From positions 1 to 64,000 of the forward strand of contig JACRDQ010000008.1 in NCBI GenBank assembly GCA_016218545.1: a stretch of 64,000 nt of DNA, read 5' to 3'. Below, in pieces: positions 47,640 through 56,467 of the stretch (within the stretch, counting starts at the first letter, position 1; every line of letters starts with the position of its first letter). This stretch comes from Elusimicrobiota bacterium. GTDB lineage: Bacteria > Elusimicrobiota > Elusimicrobia > UBA1565 > UBA9628. A program made the position numbers and the translations under genes. Under the pieces are notes generated by a model, which saw nothing but the letters and a program-made list of their open reading frames with translations, did not search any database and had not been told where the DNA came from.

Positions 47640-48935
47640 ATGGAGCTTTCGACCAAGAAGGCGCGGCCGCTCATCGGCGAGATCGGGCTCCCCGGGGACA
47701 AGGAGCTCTCGCACCTGGCCCTGGTGCTGGGGTCTTTGTGCGACGGGACGTCGGGCATCACGGGCCTGGGCGAGGGCCTCGACGTGGAGGCCACGAAGGT
47801 CTGCCTGCTGAGGCTGGGCGTGCAGATGCTCAGGCACAAGGTGCGCGAGCACGAGATCCTCGCGGTGCAGGGCAAGGGGCCGCGGAGCCTGGTCGAGAGC
47901 CTGGACTGGCTCGACTGCGAGGATTCCGAGGCCACGCTGGGGCTCCTGATGGGCCTGTTGGCGGGCCAGGACATGAAGTCCAAGCTCACGGGCGGAGAGG
48001 ACCTGAGGCGCGTGCCGCTCAAGGGGCTGGCCTCGGTCTTGCGGGGCATGGGCGCTACGGTCGCCTTTGAGAATGGCGAGAGCGCGCCCCTGACGATCCT
48101 GGGCGCTCCCTTGAAGTCGGCTGAGGTCGAGGTCGAGGACGGCAAGGCCAAGGCCGCGGTCCTCCTGGCAGGGCTCTTCGCTCAAGGCGTCACTTCGGTG
48201 GCGGAGCGCGGCAAGGGCTGGGACCATGTCGAGCGCATGTTCCGGCATTTCGGGGTGCCGTTGGAGCGCGCCGGCAGAGCGTGCAGGGTGGAAGGCGGGG
48301 CCTTGCCGCGCTGCGCGGCCGTGCGCCTGCCCGGCGACATGCATCTGGCGGCCTATTGGGCCGCGGCAGCGAGCATGGTGCCTGGCAGCGACCTCACCAT
48401 GACCGAGATCGGGGCCAACCCGTGCAGGACGGCCTGGCTGGACATCCTGGACAGGATGGGCGCCTCCATCGAGCGCCGGCCCTGGGGCGACAACATCATC
48501 GGAGCGCCTGAGCCGGTCGGAGACCTCCAGGTCAAGGCCGCCGGCTTGAAAGGCGCGGAAGTCTCCGCCGAGGAGACCTCGCGGGCGGTGCACGAGCTGC
48601 CGGTCTTGATGGCGGCCGCGACCCAGGCCAAGGGCAAGACGCGGTTCAAGGGCGTCAGGGCCCTGGACAAGTCCGGCGAGGTCCTGGTCAAGGCCGCGGC
48701 CAAGCTGGTCAAGGCCTTGGGCGGGAAGGTCCTGGTCCGCTCCGGGGTCCTGACCGTGACCGGGCCCACGACCCTGACGGGCCTGCGCATGGAGGCGGGC
48801 AAGGACCCACGCGTGGCCATGGCGGGACTGGTCGCGGGCCTGGTGGCTGAAGGGGAGATGTGTCTGACGGACGGAAGGTGCGTGGTCAACGCCTATCCGA
48901 CATTCTACAGCAGGTTGAGGGCGCTGTGTCAGTGA
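47640..48935 (+). CDS. EPSP-synthase-fold protein (AroA-like, probably non-canonical)
   Basis: IGLPGDKELSHLALVLGSL; AAVLLAGLFAQGVTSVAERGKGWDHVERMFRHFGVPL; AVRLPGDMHLAAYWAAAASMVPGSDLTM; AVHELPVLMAAATQAKGKTRFKGV; PRVAMAGLVAGLVAEGEMCLTDGRCVVNAYPTFYSRL. Confidence 0.8.
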   Translation: MELSTKKARPLIGEIGLPGDKELSHLALVLGSLCDGTSGITGLGEGLDVEATKVCLLRLGVQMLRHKVREHEILAVQGKGPRSLVESLDWLDCEDSEATLGLLMGLLAGQDMKSKLTGGEDLRRVPLKGLASVLRGMGATVAFENGESAPLTILGAPLKSAEVEVEDGKAKAAVLLAGLFAQGVTSVAERGKGWDHVERMFRHFGVPLERAGRACRVEGGALPRCAAVRLPGDMHLAAYWAAAASMVPGSDLTMTEIGANPCRTAWLDILDRMGASIERRPWGDNIIGAPEPVGDLQVKAAGLKGAEVSAEETSRAVHELPVLMAAATQAKGKTRFKGVRALDKSGEVLVKAAAKLVKALGGKVLVRSGVLTVTGPTTLTGLRMEAGKDPRVAMAGLVAGLVAEGEMCLTDGRCVVNAYPTFYSRLRALCQ

Positions 48936-49876
48936 AAACAGAGACAGACAGCAGGATCGGCCGGCTCATCGACAACATCAACAGCATCTTCGTGGGCCCG
49001 CCCGAGGTGGTCAAGTTCACGGTGGCGACGCTGCTCAGCCGGGGGCACCTGCTCATCGAGGACGTGCCGGGCATCGGCAAGACGCTCCTGGGCGTGGTCC
49101 TGGCGCGCTCCATCGAGGCGAGCTTCCACCGCATCCAGTTCACCAACGACCTGCTCCCCTCGGACATCCTGGGGCTCTCGGTCTTCGACCAGAAGGCCGG
49201 CTCCTTCGACTTCAAGCCGGGCCCGATCTTCAGCAACGTGGTCCTGGCCGACGAGATCAACCGCTCGACCCCGAAGACGCAATCAGCGCTGCTGGAGGCC
49301 ATGAACGACATGCAGGTCTCCATCGACGGCAAGACGCACGCCCTGCCCCCGCTCTTCATGGTCATCGCCACGCAGAACCCGGTCGAGTACCACGGCACGT
49401 ACCCGCTCCCCGAGGCTCAGCTCGACCGGTTCCTCACGCGCGTGCGCATCGGCTATCCCGCCCCCGGGGCGGAGAAGCGCATCCTCAGGGAGAAGGACTT
49501 GAACGAGCGCATCCAGGCCTTGAAGCCCGCGCTCACGGTCGCGGAGGTGCTGGGCCTCCAGAAGCAGGCCGAGGAAGTGCGGGTGGACGAGGCGCTCCTG
49601 GACTACGTGGTCAAGATCGCCGAGGCCACGCGCGCGGGCAGGTCGGTCAAGCTGGGCTTGAGCCCCCGCGGGGCCCTGGCCGTGGTGCGCGCGGCGCGCT
49701 CCATGGCGCTCATGGCGGGCCGGGAGTATTGCGTCCCGGACGACGTCAAGGCCATGGCGGTCCCGGTCATCAGCCACCGGCTCATCCTCGACACGAGCCT
49801 CTACGGCGTGGCCAAGATCGCGGAGGTGGAGGAGACCGTGGCTTCCATCGTCCGCGGCGTGCCTTCCCCGGACTGA
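48932..49876 (+). CDS. MoxR-family AAA+ ATPase
   Basis: HLLIEDVPGIGKTLLGVVLARSI, NVVLADEINRSTPKTQSALLEAMNDMQVSIDGKTH, VIATQNPVEYHGTYPLPEAQLDRF. Confidence 0.96.
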   Translation: MKTETDSRIGRLIDNINSIFVGPPEVVKFTVATLLSRGHLLIEDVPGIGKTLLGVVLARSIEASFHRIQFTNDLLPSDILGLSVFDQKAGSFDFKPGPIFSNVVLADEINRSTPKTQSALLEAMNDMQVSIDGKTHALPPLFMVIATQNPVEYHGTYPLPEAQLDRFLTRVRIGYPAPGAEKRILREKDLNERIQALKPALTVAEVLGLQKQAEEVRVDEALLDYVVKIAEATRAGRSVKLGLSPRGALAVVRAARSMALMAGREYCVPDDVKAMAVPVISHRLILDTSLYGVAKIAEVEETVASIVRGVPSPD

Positions 49877-49892
49877 CGCGGGAGGAGCCTCC

Positions 49893-52823
49893 ATGACGAG
49901 GTCGCGGCTGACACGGCTCGGCTGGGGGACGCTGGGCATGGCGGTCCTGTCCATGGCCGCCTCCTTGAGCACGGGCAACAACCTCCTCTACGTCCTCTTC
50001 GGCCTGGTGGTCGGGTCCATGGTCGTCGCCTGGGTGGGGGGCAAGCTCAACTTGAGGGGTGTCGCAGCCGAGGTCCGCCAGCCGGACCAGGTGTTCCGCG
50101 GCGAGAGCTTCAAGCTGGGCCTGAAGGTGGTCAACAAGGGCCGGCTGCCTGGCATCGGGCTCAGGGTGCGGGGCGCGTGGATCGCGCGCCTGGGGCCGGG
50201 CCAGGAGCAGGAGGCGCGCTTTCCCTTCATGTTCCGGCACCGCGGGGTCAATGCCGTGGAGGGCCTGGAGCTCGAGAGCCTGTTCCCGTTCGGGTTCTTC
50301 AGGCACTCGAAAGCCCTCCAGGGGCTCACGGGAACCGCTCTGCCGAAGATCCGCGAGGTCCGCGCCGCTGCCGAGATCACGGCGGACGCCAGCCTCTCGG
50401 GCAGGCCGAGGCCCAAGAAGGGACGGGGAGACGAGCTCTTCGGCATCCGGGTCTACGACCAGAGCGACGACTCCAGGCTCATCAACTGGAAGCTCTCAGC
50501 CAAGCAGGACCGCACCCTGGTCAACGAGTTCTGCGCGCCGGGGGAATCCCGGGTCACGATCAGGCTCGAGAACATCGGCTCAGGCGAGGCGGCCGAGGCC
50601 AGGGTGGCTGAGGCGGCCTCGGCGTTCAAGTGGTACGTGGACACCGGGGCTGAGGTGAGGCTGGTCACTCCCGAGGGAGCGGTGGACTACGGGAAGGGCC
50701 TGCTCCACCTGGACAAGGCCCTGCGCTTCATGGCCCTGCTCGGCGAGGGCAGGACGCCCAGGCCCTCGCGCATCCAGCCGCACGAGGACCGCTCCGCGCC
50801 GGATTCAGCCGCCCTGCGGCGCGTCATGTTCTTCGGCACCGCGGTGGTGTACGGCTCCTTGTTCCTGATCGACGAGATCGGGTTCAGGCCTCTCCTGGCC
50901 CTGGCCCCGGCCCTGCCCCTGGGCTGGCTCCTGCACGAGAAGAAGCTCTGGCGGCCGGGCAGGCTCCTCTGGGACCCGGCCTCGGCCCTGGTCCTCCTTT
51001 ATATCCTGACCCTGGATTGGCGCTATTCAGGGGTGGCTGTGGCCAATGTGCACCTCGTGCTCTATCTGCTCGTCAACCGCGCGCTGAACGCGGTGCGGGC
51101 CGAGGACCTGCGGCAGTGGTTCCTCATCCTGTTCCTGGGCTTCTTCCTCGCCTCGGGCCTGACCCTGACCCCGTGGTATTTTCTGGCCTTCCTCCTGTAC
51201 CTCGCCTTTGCCGGGCTCTGGCTCTGCCTGGCTTCGGGCCTCGAGTTCCAGGAGAGGCGCTCGTGGTTCCCAGCCATGGGAGTCGGCCTGGTCGCGACCT
51301 TGGCCGCGGCAGGGATGCTCTTCGTCTTGAGCCCGCGCAGGGACAGCTTCAGGCACATCAACCCGTTCACTGCCATGGGCATCGACAAGCTCCAGCCCAA
51401 GGCTTCGACCGTGGCCGGGTTCGGGGAAGGGGTCAGCCTGGGCTGGTACGGCGAGCTCAAGCGCTCGAGCAGCCGCATGATGCGGGTGCGGCCGCTCTTT
51501 GCCGCCGGGCCGGGCGACCCTCCGCCGCTCTACGTGCGTGGCGCCGCCTTCGACGTGTTCAACGGCAGGAGATGGAGCAAGGGCAAGGTGGGTTTCACCT
51601 ACCGATATGGGACGAGCAAGTATCCCGCGGTCTCGGGCCGCGCCTGGACCCCGCGGCACGGCGAGCTCCTCGAGTTCCCAGGCAAGGGTGAGCCCGCTCC
51701 TCAGGCCTTGGAGTTCATCTACTATCCCGTCAACCTGACGGTCCTCTTCACGGTCGGGGCCGTGAACGCGGTGGCCATGCCTTCCGGGGCCGTGTACTTC
51801 GACCATACGGACTCAGCCTACCTGGGTTCGCCCTATACCCGGGGCCTGCGCTACAACCTCGTGCCCAGAGAGGGGCCTCCGGGATTCGGCGAGGGCATCG
51901 TGGACTACGAGAAGCTCCTGCAAGAGCGGTTCCTGGGGGTCCCGGCCTCGGACGGCAGGGTCGCGGCCCTGGCTGCCAGGCTCACCGCCGGAGCCAGGAC
52001 CGACGAGGAGAAAGCCCGGCTCGTGGAGACCCACCTGCGCAGGGCCTATTCCTACTCGACCTACTCGGCCTCCAAGGACAAGACCCTGGAGGACTTCCTC
52101 TTCAAGGACCGCAAGGGCAACTGCGAGTTCTTCGCCACGGCCGCTGCCGTGCTCCTGCGCCATGCAGGCGTGCCCACCAGGCTGGTCACGGGATTCCTGG
52201 CCTCGGAGTGGAACGAGTACGGCAAGTTCTACGACGTCAGGCAGGGTCAGGCCCACGCGTGGGTCGAGGCCTACGCCGAAGGCAGATGGATCACGCTCGA
52301 GCCCACGCCTGCCTCGGGCTTCTCTGCCGCGCGGGACGCGCTCCTAAGCCGCCTCCAGCGCATGATGAACGCCCTCGAGCTCAGATGGTACCGCCACGTC
52401 ATCGGCTATGACTCCTATTCCCAGCGCGACACCTTCTACCGCCTGAGCCAGGCCCTGACGCGCGAGCGCGTGACCGGCTGGCTCAAGGCCGCGGTCCAGC
52501 CTCTCGGAGCGGGCCTGTTCCTGGCAGGCTTGGTGTTCCTGGCTGCCAGGCTCAGGCACAGCTTCAAGTCCAGGCCCACGACCCTCTATGGCCGGGCCGC
52601 GAGGCTGCTCGAGAATGCCGGAATGACCAGGGAGCCGTCCATGACTCCCATGGAGCATGCCTTGAAAGCCCAAGCAGGCAGGCCCGAGCTCGACCCGGTC
52701 GTGGAGCTCGTGGAGCTTCACTACCGGGAGCGCTACAGCGGCCAAGCCCTCGACGCCGGCCAGGCAGGCAGGGCCGAGGAGCTCCTCAGGACGCTCGAGC
52801 AGGTCTCCGGCAGGAGGAAATGA
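49893..52823 (+). CDS. DUF58 - transglutaminase-like fusion membrane protein
   Basis: N-terminal DUF58 (FGIRVYDQSDDSRLINWKLSAKQDRTLVNEF), multi-TM TgpA/DUF3488-like region, transglutaminase core (GNCEFFATAAAVLLRHAGVPTRLVTGF...QAHAWVEAYAEGRWITLEPTP). Confidence 0.9.
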   Translation: MTRSRLTRLGWGTLGMAVLSMAASLSTGNNLLYVLFGLVVGSMVVAWVGGKLNLRGVAAEVRQPDQVFRGESFKLGLKVVNKGRLPGIGLRVRGAWIARLGPGQEQEARFPFMFRHRGVNAVEGLELESLFPFGFFRHSKALQGLTGTALPKIREVRAAAEITADASLSGRPRPKKGRGDELFGIRVYDQSDDSRLINWKLSAKQDRTLVNEFCAPGESRVTIRLENIGSGEAAEARVAEAASAFKWYVDTGAEVRLVTPEGAVDYGKGLLHLDKALRFMALLGEGRTPRPSRIQPHEDRSAPDSAALRRVMFFGTAVVYGSLFLIDEIGFRPLLALAPALPLGWLLHEKKLWRPGRLLWDPASALVLLYILTLDWRYSGVAVANVHLVLYLLVNRALNAVRAEDLRQWFLILFLGFFLASGLTLTPWYFLAFLLYLAFAGLWLCLASGLEFQERRSWFPAMGVGLVATLAAAGMLFVLSPRRDSFRHINPFTAMGIDKLQPKASTVAGFGEGVSLGWYGELKRSSSRMMRVRPLFAAGPGDPPPLYVRGAAFDVFNGRRWSKGKVGFTYRYGTSKYPAVSGRAWTPRHGELLEFPGKGEPAPQALEFIYYPVNLTVLFTVGAVNAVAMPSGAVYFDHTDSAYLGSPYTRGLRYNLVPREGPPGFGEGIVDYEKLLQERFLGVPASDGRVAALAARLTAGARTDEEKARLVETHLRRAYSYSTYSASKDKTLEDFLFKDRKGNCEFFATAAAVLLRHAGVPTRLVTGFLASEWNEYGKFYDVRQGQAHAWVEAYAEGRWITLEPTPASGFSAARDALLSRLQRMMNALELRWYRHVIGYDSYSQRDTFYRLSQALTRERVTGWLKAAVQPLGAGLFLAGLVFLAARLRHSFKSRPTTLYGRAARLLENAGMTREPSMTPMEHALKAQAGRPELDPVVELVELHYRERYSGQALDAGQAGRAEELLRTLEQVSGRRK

Positions 52824-52824
52824 A

Positions 52825-52850
52825 CAGGGGGCGCTCGCGCGCCCCCTGTC
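52825..52850. terminator. Perfect 11-bp hairpin between convergent genes
   Basis: ACAGGGGGCGC-TCGC-GCGCCCCCTGT. Confidence 0.7.
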
Positions 52851-52868
52851 CGTTGACGGGCCTTCAGC

Positions 52869-54806
52869 CTACTTCTTCTCTGCCCGGGCCTTGGCCATCT
52901 GGCCGTTGAGGACCTTGTCGATCTGCTTGTCGGTCCACACGAGCTCGCCGTGGTGGCGGGACTTGACCTCGTTCAAGACGCTCTCCAGGGAGCCCTTGAC
53001 CGGCGCGAAGTTCGAGCGCGCCTGCATGGCCTGGGACTCGGTGAACATGGTCATGAAGAAATTCCACGAGGCCGGCATCCAGAAGTCGAAGAATACGCTG
53101 CCGCCCTGTCCGCCCACGCGGGTGTTGGACTGGGTGGGGAGCGCGAAGGTCAGGTTCTCGGCCTTGAGGACCGGGTCCTTGTGCAGGAGCGGGATGATGG
53201 TGCTCAGGGCCTTGATCTGGGCCTGGGCGCTGGCTCCCGAGGCGCGGGCAGCCGCTCCCTCGGAGGCCGCGAGGGCCTTGTAGGTCCCGCTGTTGTCCTC
53301 GTAGTGGCTGCCGACGCGGCGGCCCTGGCTGTCGTAGTCCACGACCTCGACGTTCTCGTTCTGCGAGGCCAGGAGCAGGTACATGGCGCGGCTCTTCTCG
53401 TGGGAGGCCATCTCCGCCATGTCCTTGTCCGCGCCTTGGGCCATCTCGACTGCGGACTTGAGAGCGCCGTCGGCCGCGCCCGCCAGGCTCTGCATGCGGG
53501 ACACGTGGGACTGGTACTCCGTGTCGCGGGCCGAGAGCCGGTCGGAGACGCGGCCGCGCATGGCGCCGTTGAAGCGGTCGTAGGCCGCCTTCTCAGGGGC
53601 GATCTCGGAGGCGCTGAACTCGGAGATGTCGGCGTTGGCGCGCTTGGTCATCTCCTTCAGCCGGCCGCCGAAGAGCCCGGGCACGGTGTCATCGAAGCGC
53701 TTCACGTCCTGCTGATACTGGGCCAGAGCCGCGTCCTGCTGGCCGAGCTCGGCCTTGAAGGACTTGAGGCTCAGCGCCAAGCCGCCCTCGAACTCGGAGG
53801 TCTTGGACCCTGCTTCGAGGCCCGAGAGGGTCTGCTGCCAGGTGGAGGGGAGGTCTCCACCCACGCGCTTGGAGGGGTCCTTGGAGACCGCGTTCTCGTT
53901 CATGGCGGCGCGGGCCGCCACCAAGCCGTCGAAGGCCGCGAAAGTCTTGCCTTCCTTGACGGAGATGGACTTGCCCTCGGAAAGAGCGATCTCCTTCTTG
54001 CCCGCGCTCTCGGCGTAGGCCACGCGCTCCTCCATCCTCTTTTGCCTGCCCCGGGCCTCGGCCTTGATGGCGCCGAGGGGGGCGGGATCGTTGTCGCGGC
54101 GGGCCTTCTCCACGGCGATGATGTCCTGGTTGCTCTTGGAGTTCTCCCACTTGTCGTTCTTGCTCTTGCCGCGCAGCCAGAGGTAGATGCCGGTGCCGGC
54201 CGCAGCCACCGCGGCCACGATGGCGATGATGATGCCGATGGAGGCCTGGTTCGGGTCGGTCTGGAGGGCGTCCTTCTTCGGCGCAGGGACCTCGGCCTTG
54301 GCCGGGGTCCGGGCCTTGGGAGCCTTGGAGCCGCGGGTCAGGTCGGCTCGGACGGGGTCCGCGCCGGACACGGTGACGGCTGAGGCGTCCATGACGATTG
54401 CGGAGCCCTGGAGCTTCTTCTCGCCGGTGTAGTAGCCGGCCAGGTCGGCCTGGGGAGCGTCCTTGAGGTCCGTAGCCATGCCGTCGAGGGTCTCGGAGGC
54501 GGTAGGGTTCTCCTGCTCGGCGTCAGGGGACTGCTCGGCCTGCTGGACCGCCGGGGCCGAGGCTTCCTGCTTGGGGATGGCCTGGTCCTGGCCAGCCTCG
54601 GCTGAGAGGGCGCTGTCAGGCAGGACAGGCGTTCCGACCTGGAGCTTTTGGCCTGTCTTGGCCCGGGTCTGGGGAGCTGAGTCGAGCCCGACCACCGTGG
54701 ACTTCAAGGAGAAGGCCGAGCCCGCCGCGGCGGCCGCCTGGGCGGCGGAAGAGTGCACGATGCACAAAGCAAGGAGAGAGGCTAGGAGAGAACGCAATGG
54801 CTTCAT
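52869..54806 (-). CDS. Exported/membrane-anchored hypothetical protein, helix-rich
   Basis: ATG at 54806: MKPLRSLLASLLALCIVHSSAAQAAA (signal peptide); central TM IGIIIAIVAAVAAAGTGIYLWLRGKSK; SD GGAGG and TACAAT -10 upstream. Confidence 0.7.
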   Translation of the reverse strand: MKPLRSLLASLLALCIVHSSAAQAAAAAGSAFSLKSTVVGLDSAPQTRAKTGQKLQVGTPVLPDSALSAEAGQDQAIPKQEASAPAVQQAEQSPDAEQENPTASETLDGMATDLKDAPQADLAGYYTGEKKLQGSAIVMDASAVTVSGADPVRADLTRGSKAPKARTPAKAEVPAPKKDALQTDPNQASIGIIIAIVAAVAAAGTGIYLWLRGKSKNDKWENSKSNQDIIAVEKARRDNDPAPLGAIKAEARGRQKRMEERVAYAESAGKKEIALSEGKSISVKEGKTFAAFDGLVAARAAMNENAVSKDPSKRVGGDLPSTWQQTLSGLEAGSKTSEFEGGLALSLKSFKAELGQQDAALAQYQQDVKRFDDTVPGLFGGRLKEMTKRANADISEFSASEIAPEKAAYDRFNGAMRGRVSDRLSARDTEYQSHVSRMQSLAGAADGALKSAVEMAQGADKDMAEMASHEKSRAMYLLLASQNENVEVVDYDSQGRRVGSHYEDNSGTYKALAASEGAAARASGASAQAQIKALSTIIPLLHKDPVLKAENLTFALPTQSNTRVGGQGGSVFFDFWMPASWNFFMTMFTESQAMQARSNFAPVKGSLESVLNEVKSRHHGELVWTDKQIDKVLNGQMAKARAEKK

Positions 54807-54931
54807 GTTTTTTGATACCTCCAAGGCTGGCATTGTACCACCGCCCCCCGGAGGCGGGGATGAGCGGATGGTCCTATGCGGAGGCCGGTATGCGGCCCTG
54901 CCTGAGGGGGGCCGGGAGGGACCCCCCGGGC

Positions 54932-55948
54932 CTAGGAGGTTCGGTCCTGCTGCGGGACCATCCGACCTACGAGGATGGAAGCCGCATCCTCGACCTCGCG
55001 GAAGAAAGATCCTGTCTTGGCAGGGTCCCACCTGGTGGTGAAGCGCTTGAACGCGGCCAGCCGCTCCTGGCGAGCCAGGCAAGCGGCATGCACGAGGCCG
55101 GGCACCGGGTTGTCGGGGGAGTTCGAGGCGGCCCTGCCCGGCCTGCCTGCCCGGCCGGCTTCGGCTTCCACCAGCCCGACCGCCCAGGAAGAGGCGGCCT
55201 TCTTGGCGCAGCGGCGGCAGGCTTTCAAGAGCAGGTTGAGGTCGTGCATGGTCCCAAGGTCGTCTTGGAGCTTCTTGAGATGGCCCACGGCCTTCCTACA
55301 GAGGAAGGAGCGCGACAGGAACGGCTCGAGCAGGTAGCGCAGGCCTTTGCCCGCGATGCGGGCCTCATGGATGTGCTCGTCGTCGGAAGGCTCCTGGATG
55401 GCGCGAAGACCCGCGGCCAGGAGCCTGGAGGCCTGCCGGAGCCGGTCCGCGGAGCGTTCGCCGAAGGTCTCCGTCTCCGCAGGGGGGCCGGCTGCGAGGG
55501 CCGAGAGGTCCTCGCGAAGCCCGGCTTCAAGGGCCGTGAAGTCCCGGCACGCCGAGGAGATGAAGGCGCGGCCGTCTTCGGGCGCGGACTTCCGGGCCTT
55601 GGCCAGCAGGGCGTCGAAACCGGGCTTGCGGCTGGGGTGGAGGTCCTTGCCCCAGGCCTTGAGCATTCCTTCAAGCACCTCGGCGTCGCGGGCCGAATTG
55701 GTGTCCTTGGCGAGCCTGCGCAGGGCCTTGACGGTCTTGCGCTTGAGCGCGCCCTCGAAGGAAGGGGCGTAGGCTCTCACCACCACCCGGAGCCTGCGCA
55801 AGCCGACCCTGAGATCGTGCAGGGCTTCGGGGTCGGACGCCTTGGCCAGGAGCTTGGCTGCCTCCGAGGCGGCGTGGAGACGGTGGAGGGCCAGAAGAGC
55901 CGCGGCCTGGGCCACGGGCTTCTCGGGCAGTCCGCGTGGCAGGCGCAC
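54932..55948 (-). CDS. CHAD-domain protein
   Basis: DPEALHDLRVGLRRLRVVVRAY, DEHIHEARIAGKGLRYLLEPF, LGTMHDLNLLLKACRR. Confidence 0.9.
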   Translation of the reverse strand: MRLPRGLPEKPVAQAAALLALHRLHAASEAAKLLAKASDPEALHDLRVGLRRLRVVVRAYAPSFEGALKRKTVKALRRLAKDTNSARDAEVLEGMLKAWGKDLHPSRKPGFDALLAKARKSAPEDGRAFISSACRDFTALEAGLREDLSALAAGPPAETETFGERSADRLRQASRLLAAGLRAIQEPSDDEHIHEARIAGKGLRYLLEPFLSRSFLCRKAVGHLKKLQDDLGTMHDLNLLLKACRRCAKKAASSWAVGLVEAEAGRAGRPGRAASNSPDNPVPGLVHAACLARQERLAAFKRFTTRWDPAKTGSFFREVEDAASILVGRMVPQQDRTS

Positions 55949-55961
55949 GGGAGAGGTCCCT

Positions 55962-56465
55962 TCAGGCCATGGCCCTGAGCTGCGAGGGCTGAAGCAGCCA
56001 CTTGAGCAGGCCGCGGCCGGGCTTGGGCGCGGCCTCGAACTCCACGAGCGCGGCAGCGCCCTTGCGCAGGTCGGCGAATGAGTCGGGCTCGCCGGTGAGC
56101 ATACGGGCCAGGAGCGCGCTCAAGTCGGGCTCGTGGCCCACGAGCACGGCTGACGCATGGGAGTCGAGCTCGCCAAGGCGGGTGAACACGGCTCCGGGCT
56201 CGCCTCCGGGCCTGAGGGCCTCGAGCTTCTCGAGCTTGGCCGAGGGAAAGCGCTTGTGGAGGATGTCCGCGGTCTCGATGGCGCGGGCAAGCGGGCTCGA
56301 AACGATGACGTCCACCTTGTCGAGCGTCCCGGCCAGGCCCTTGGCGGCTTTGCGCCATTTGTCGCGGCCCTTCGGGGTCAGGGGCCTGATCTCGTCGGGC
56401 TTGCCCTTCTTGGACCACTCGGCGCGGTCTCCGGCGGCGGCGTGCCTGATGATGATGACCTGCAT
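55962..56465 (-). CDS. sixA: SixA-like histidine phosphatase
   Basis: MQVIIIRHAAAGDRAEWSKKGKPDEIRPLTPKG; VIVSSPLARAIETADIL; AVLVGHEPDLSALLA. Confidence 0.9.
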   Translation of the reverse strand: MQVIIIRHAAAGDRAEWSKKGKPDEIRPLTPKGRDKWRKAAKGLAGTLDKVDVIVSSPLARAIETADILHKRFPSAKLEKLEALRPGGEPGAVFTRLGELDSHASAVLVGHEPDLSALLARMLTGEPDSFADLRKGAAALVEFEAAPKPGRGLLKWLLQPSQLRAMA

Positions 56466-56467
56466 GG

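Noticed and set aside
54865-54964. Inverted repeat CGGATGGTCC/GGACCATCCG flanking a GC-rich segment as an ncRNA
   Set aside because: Overlaps the 3' end of the CHAD gene and the intergenic region; no promoter for a separate transcript, more likely a terminator-like or chance structure.
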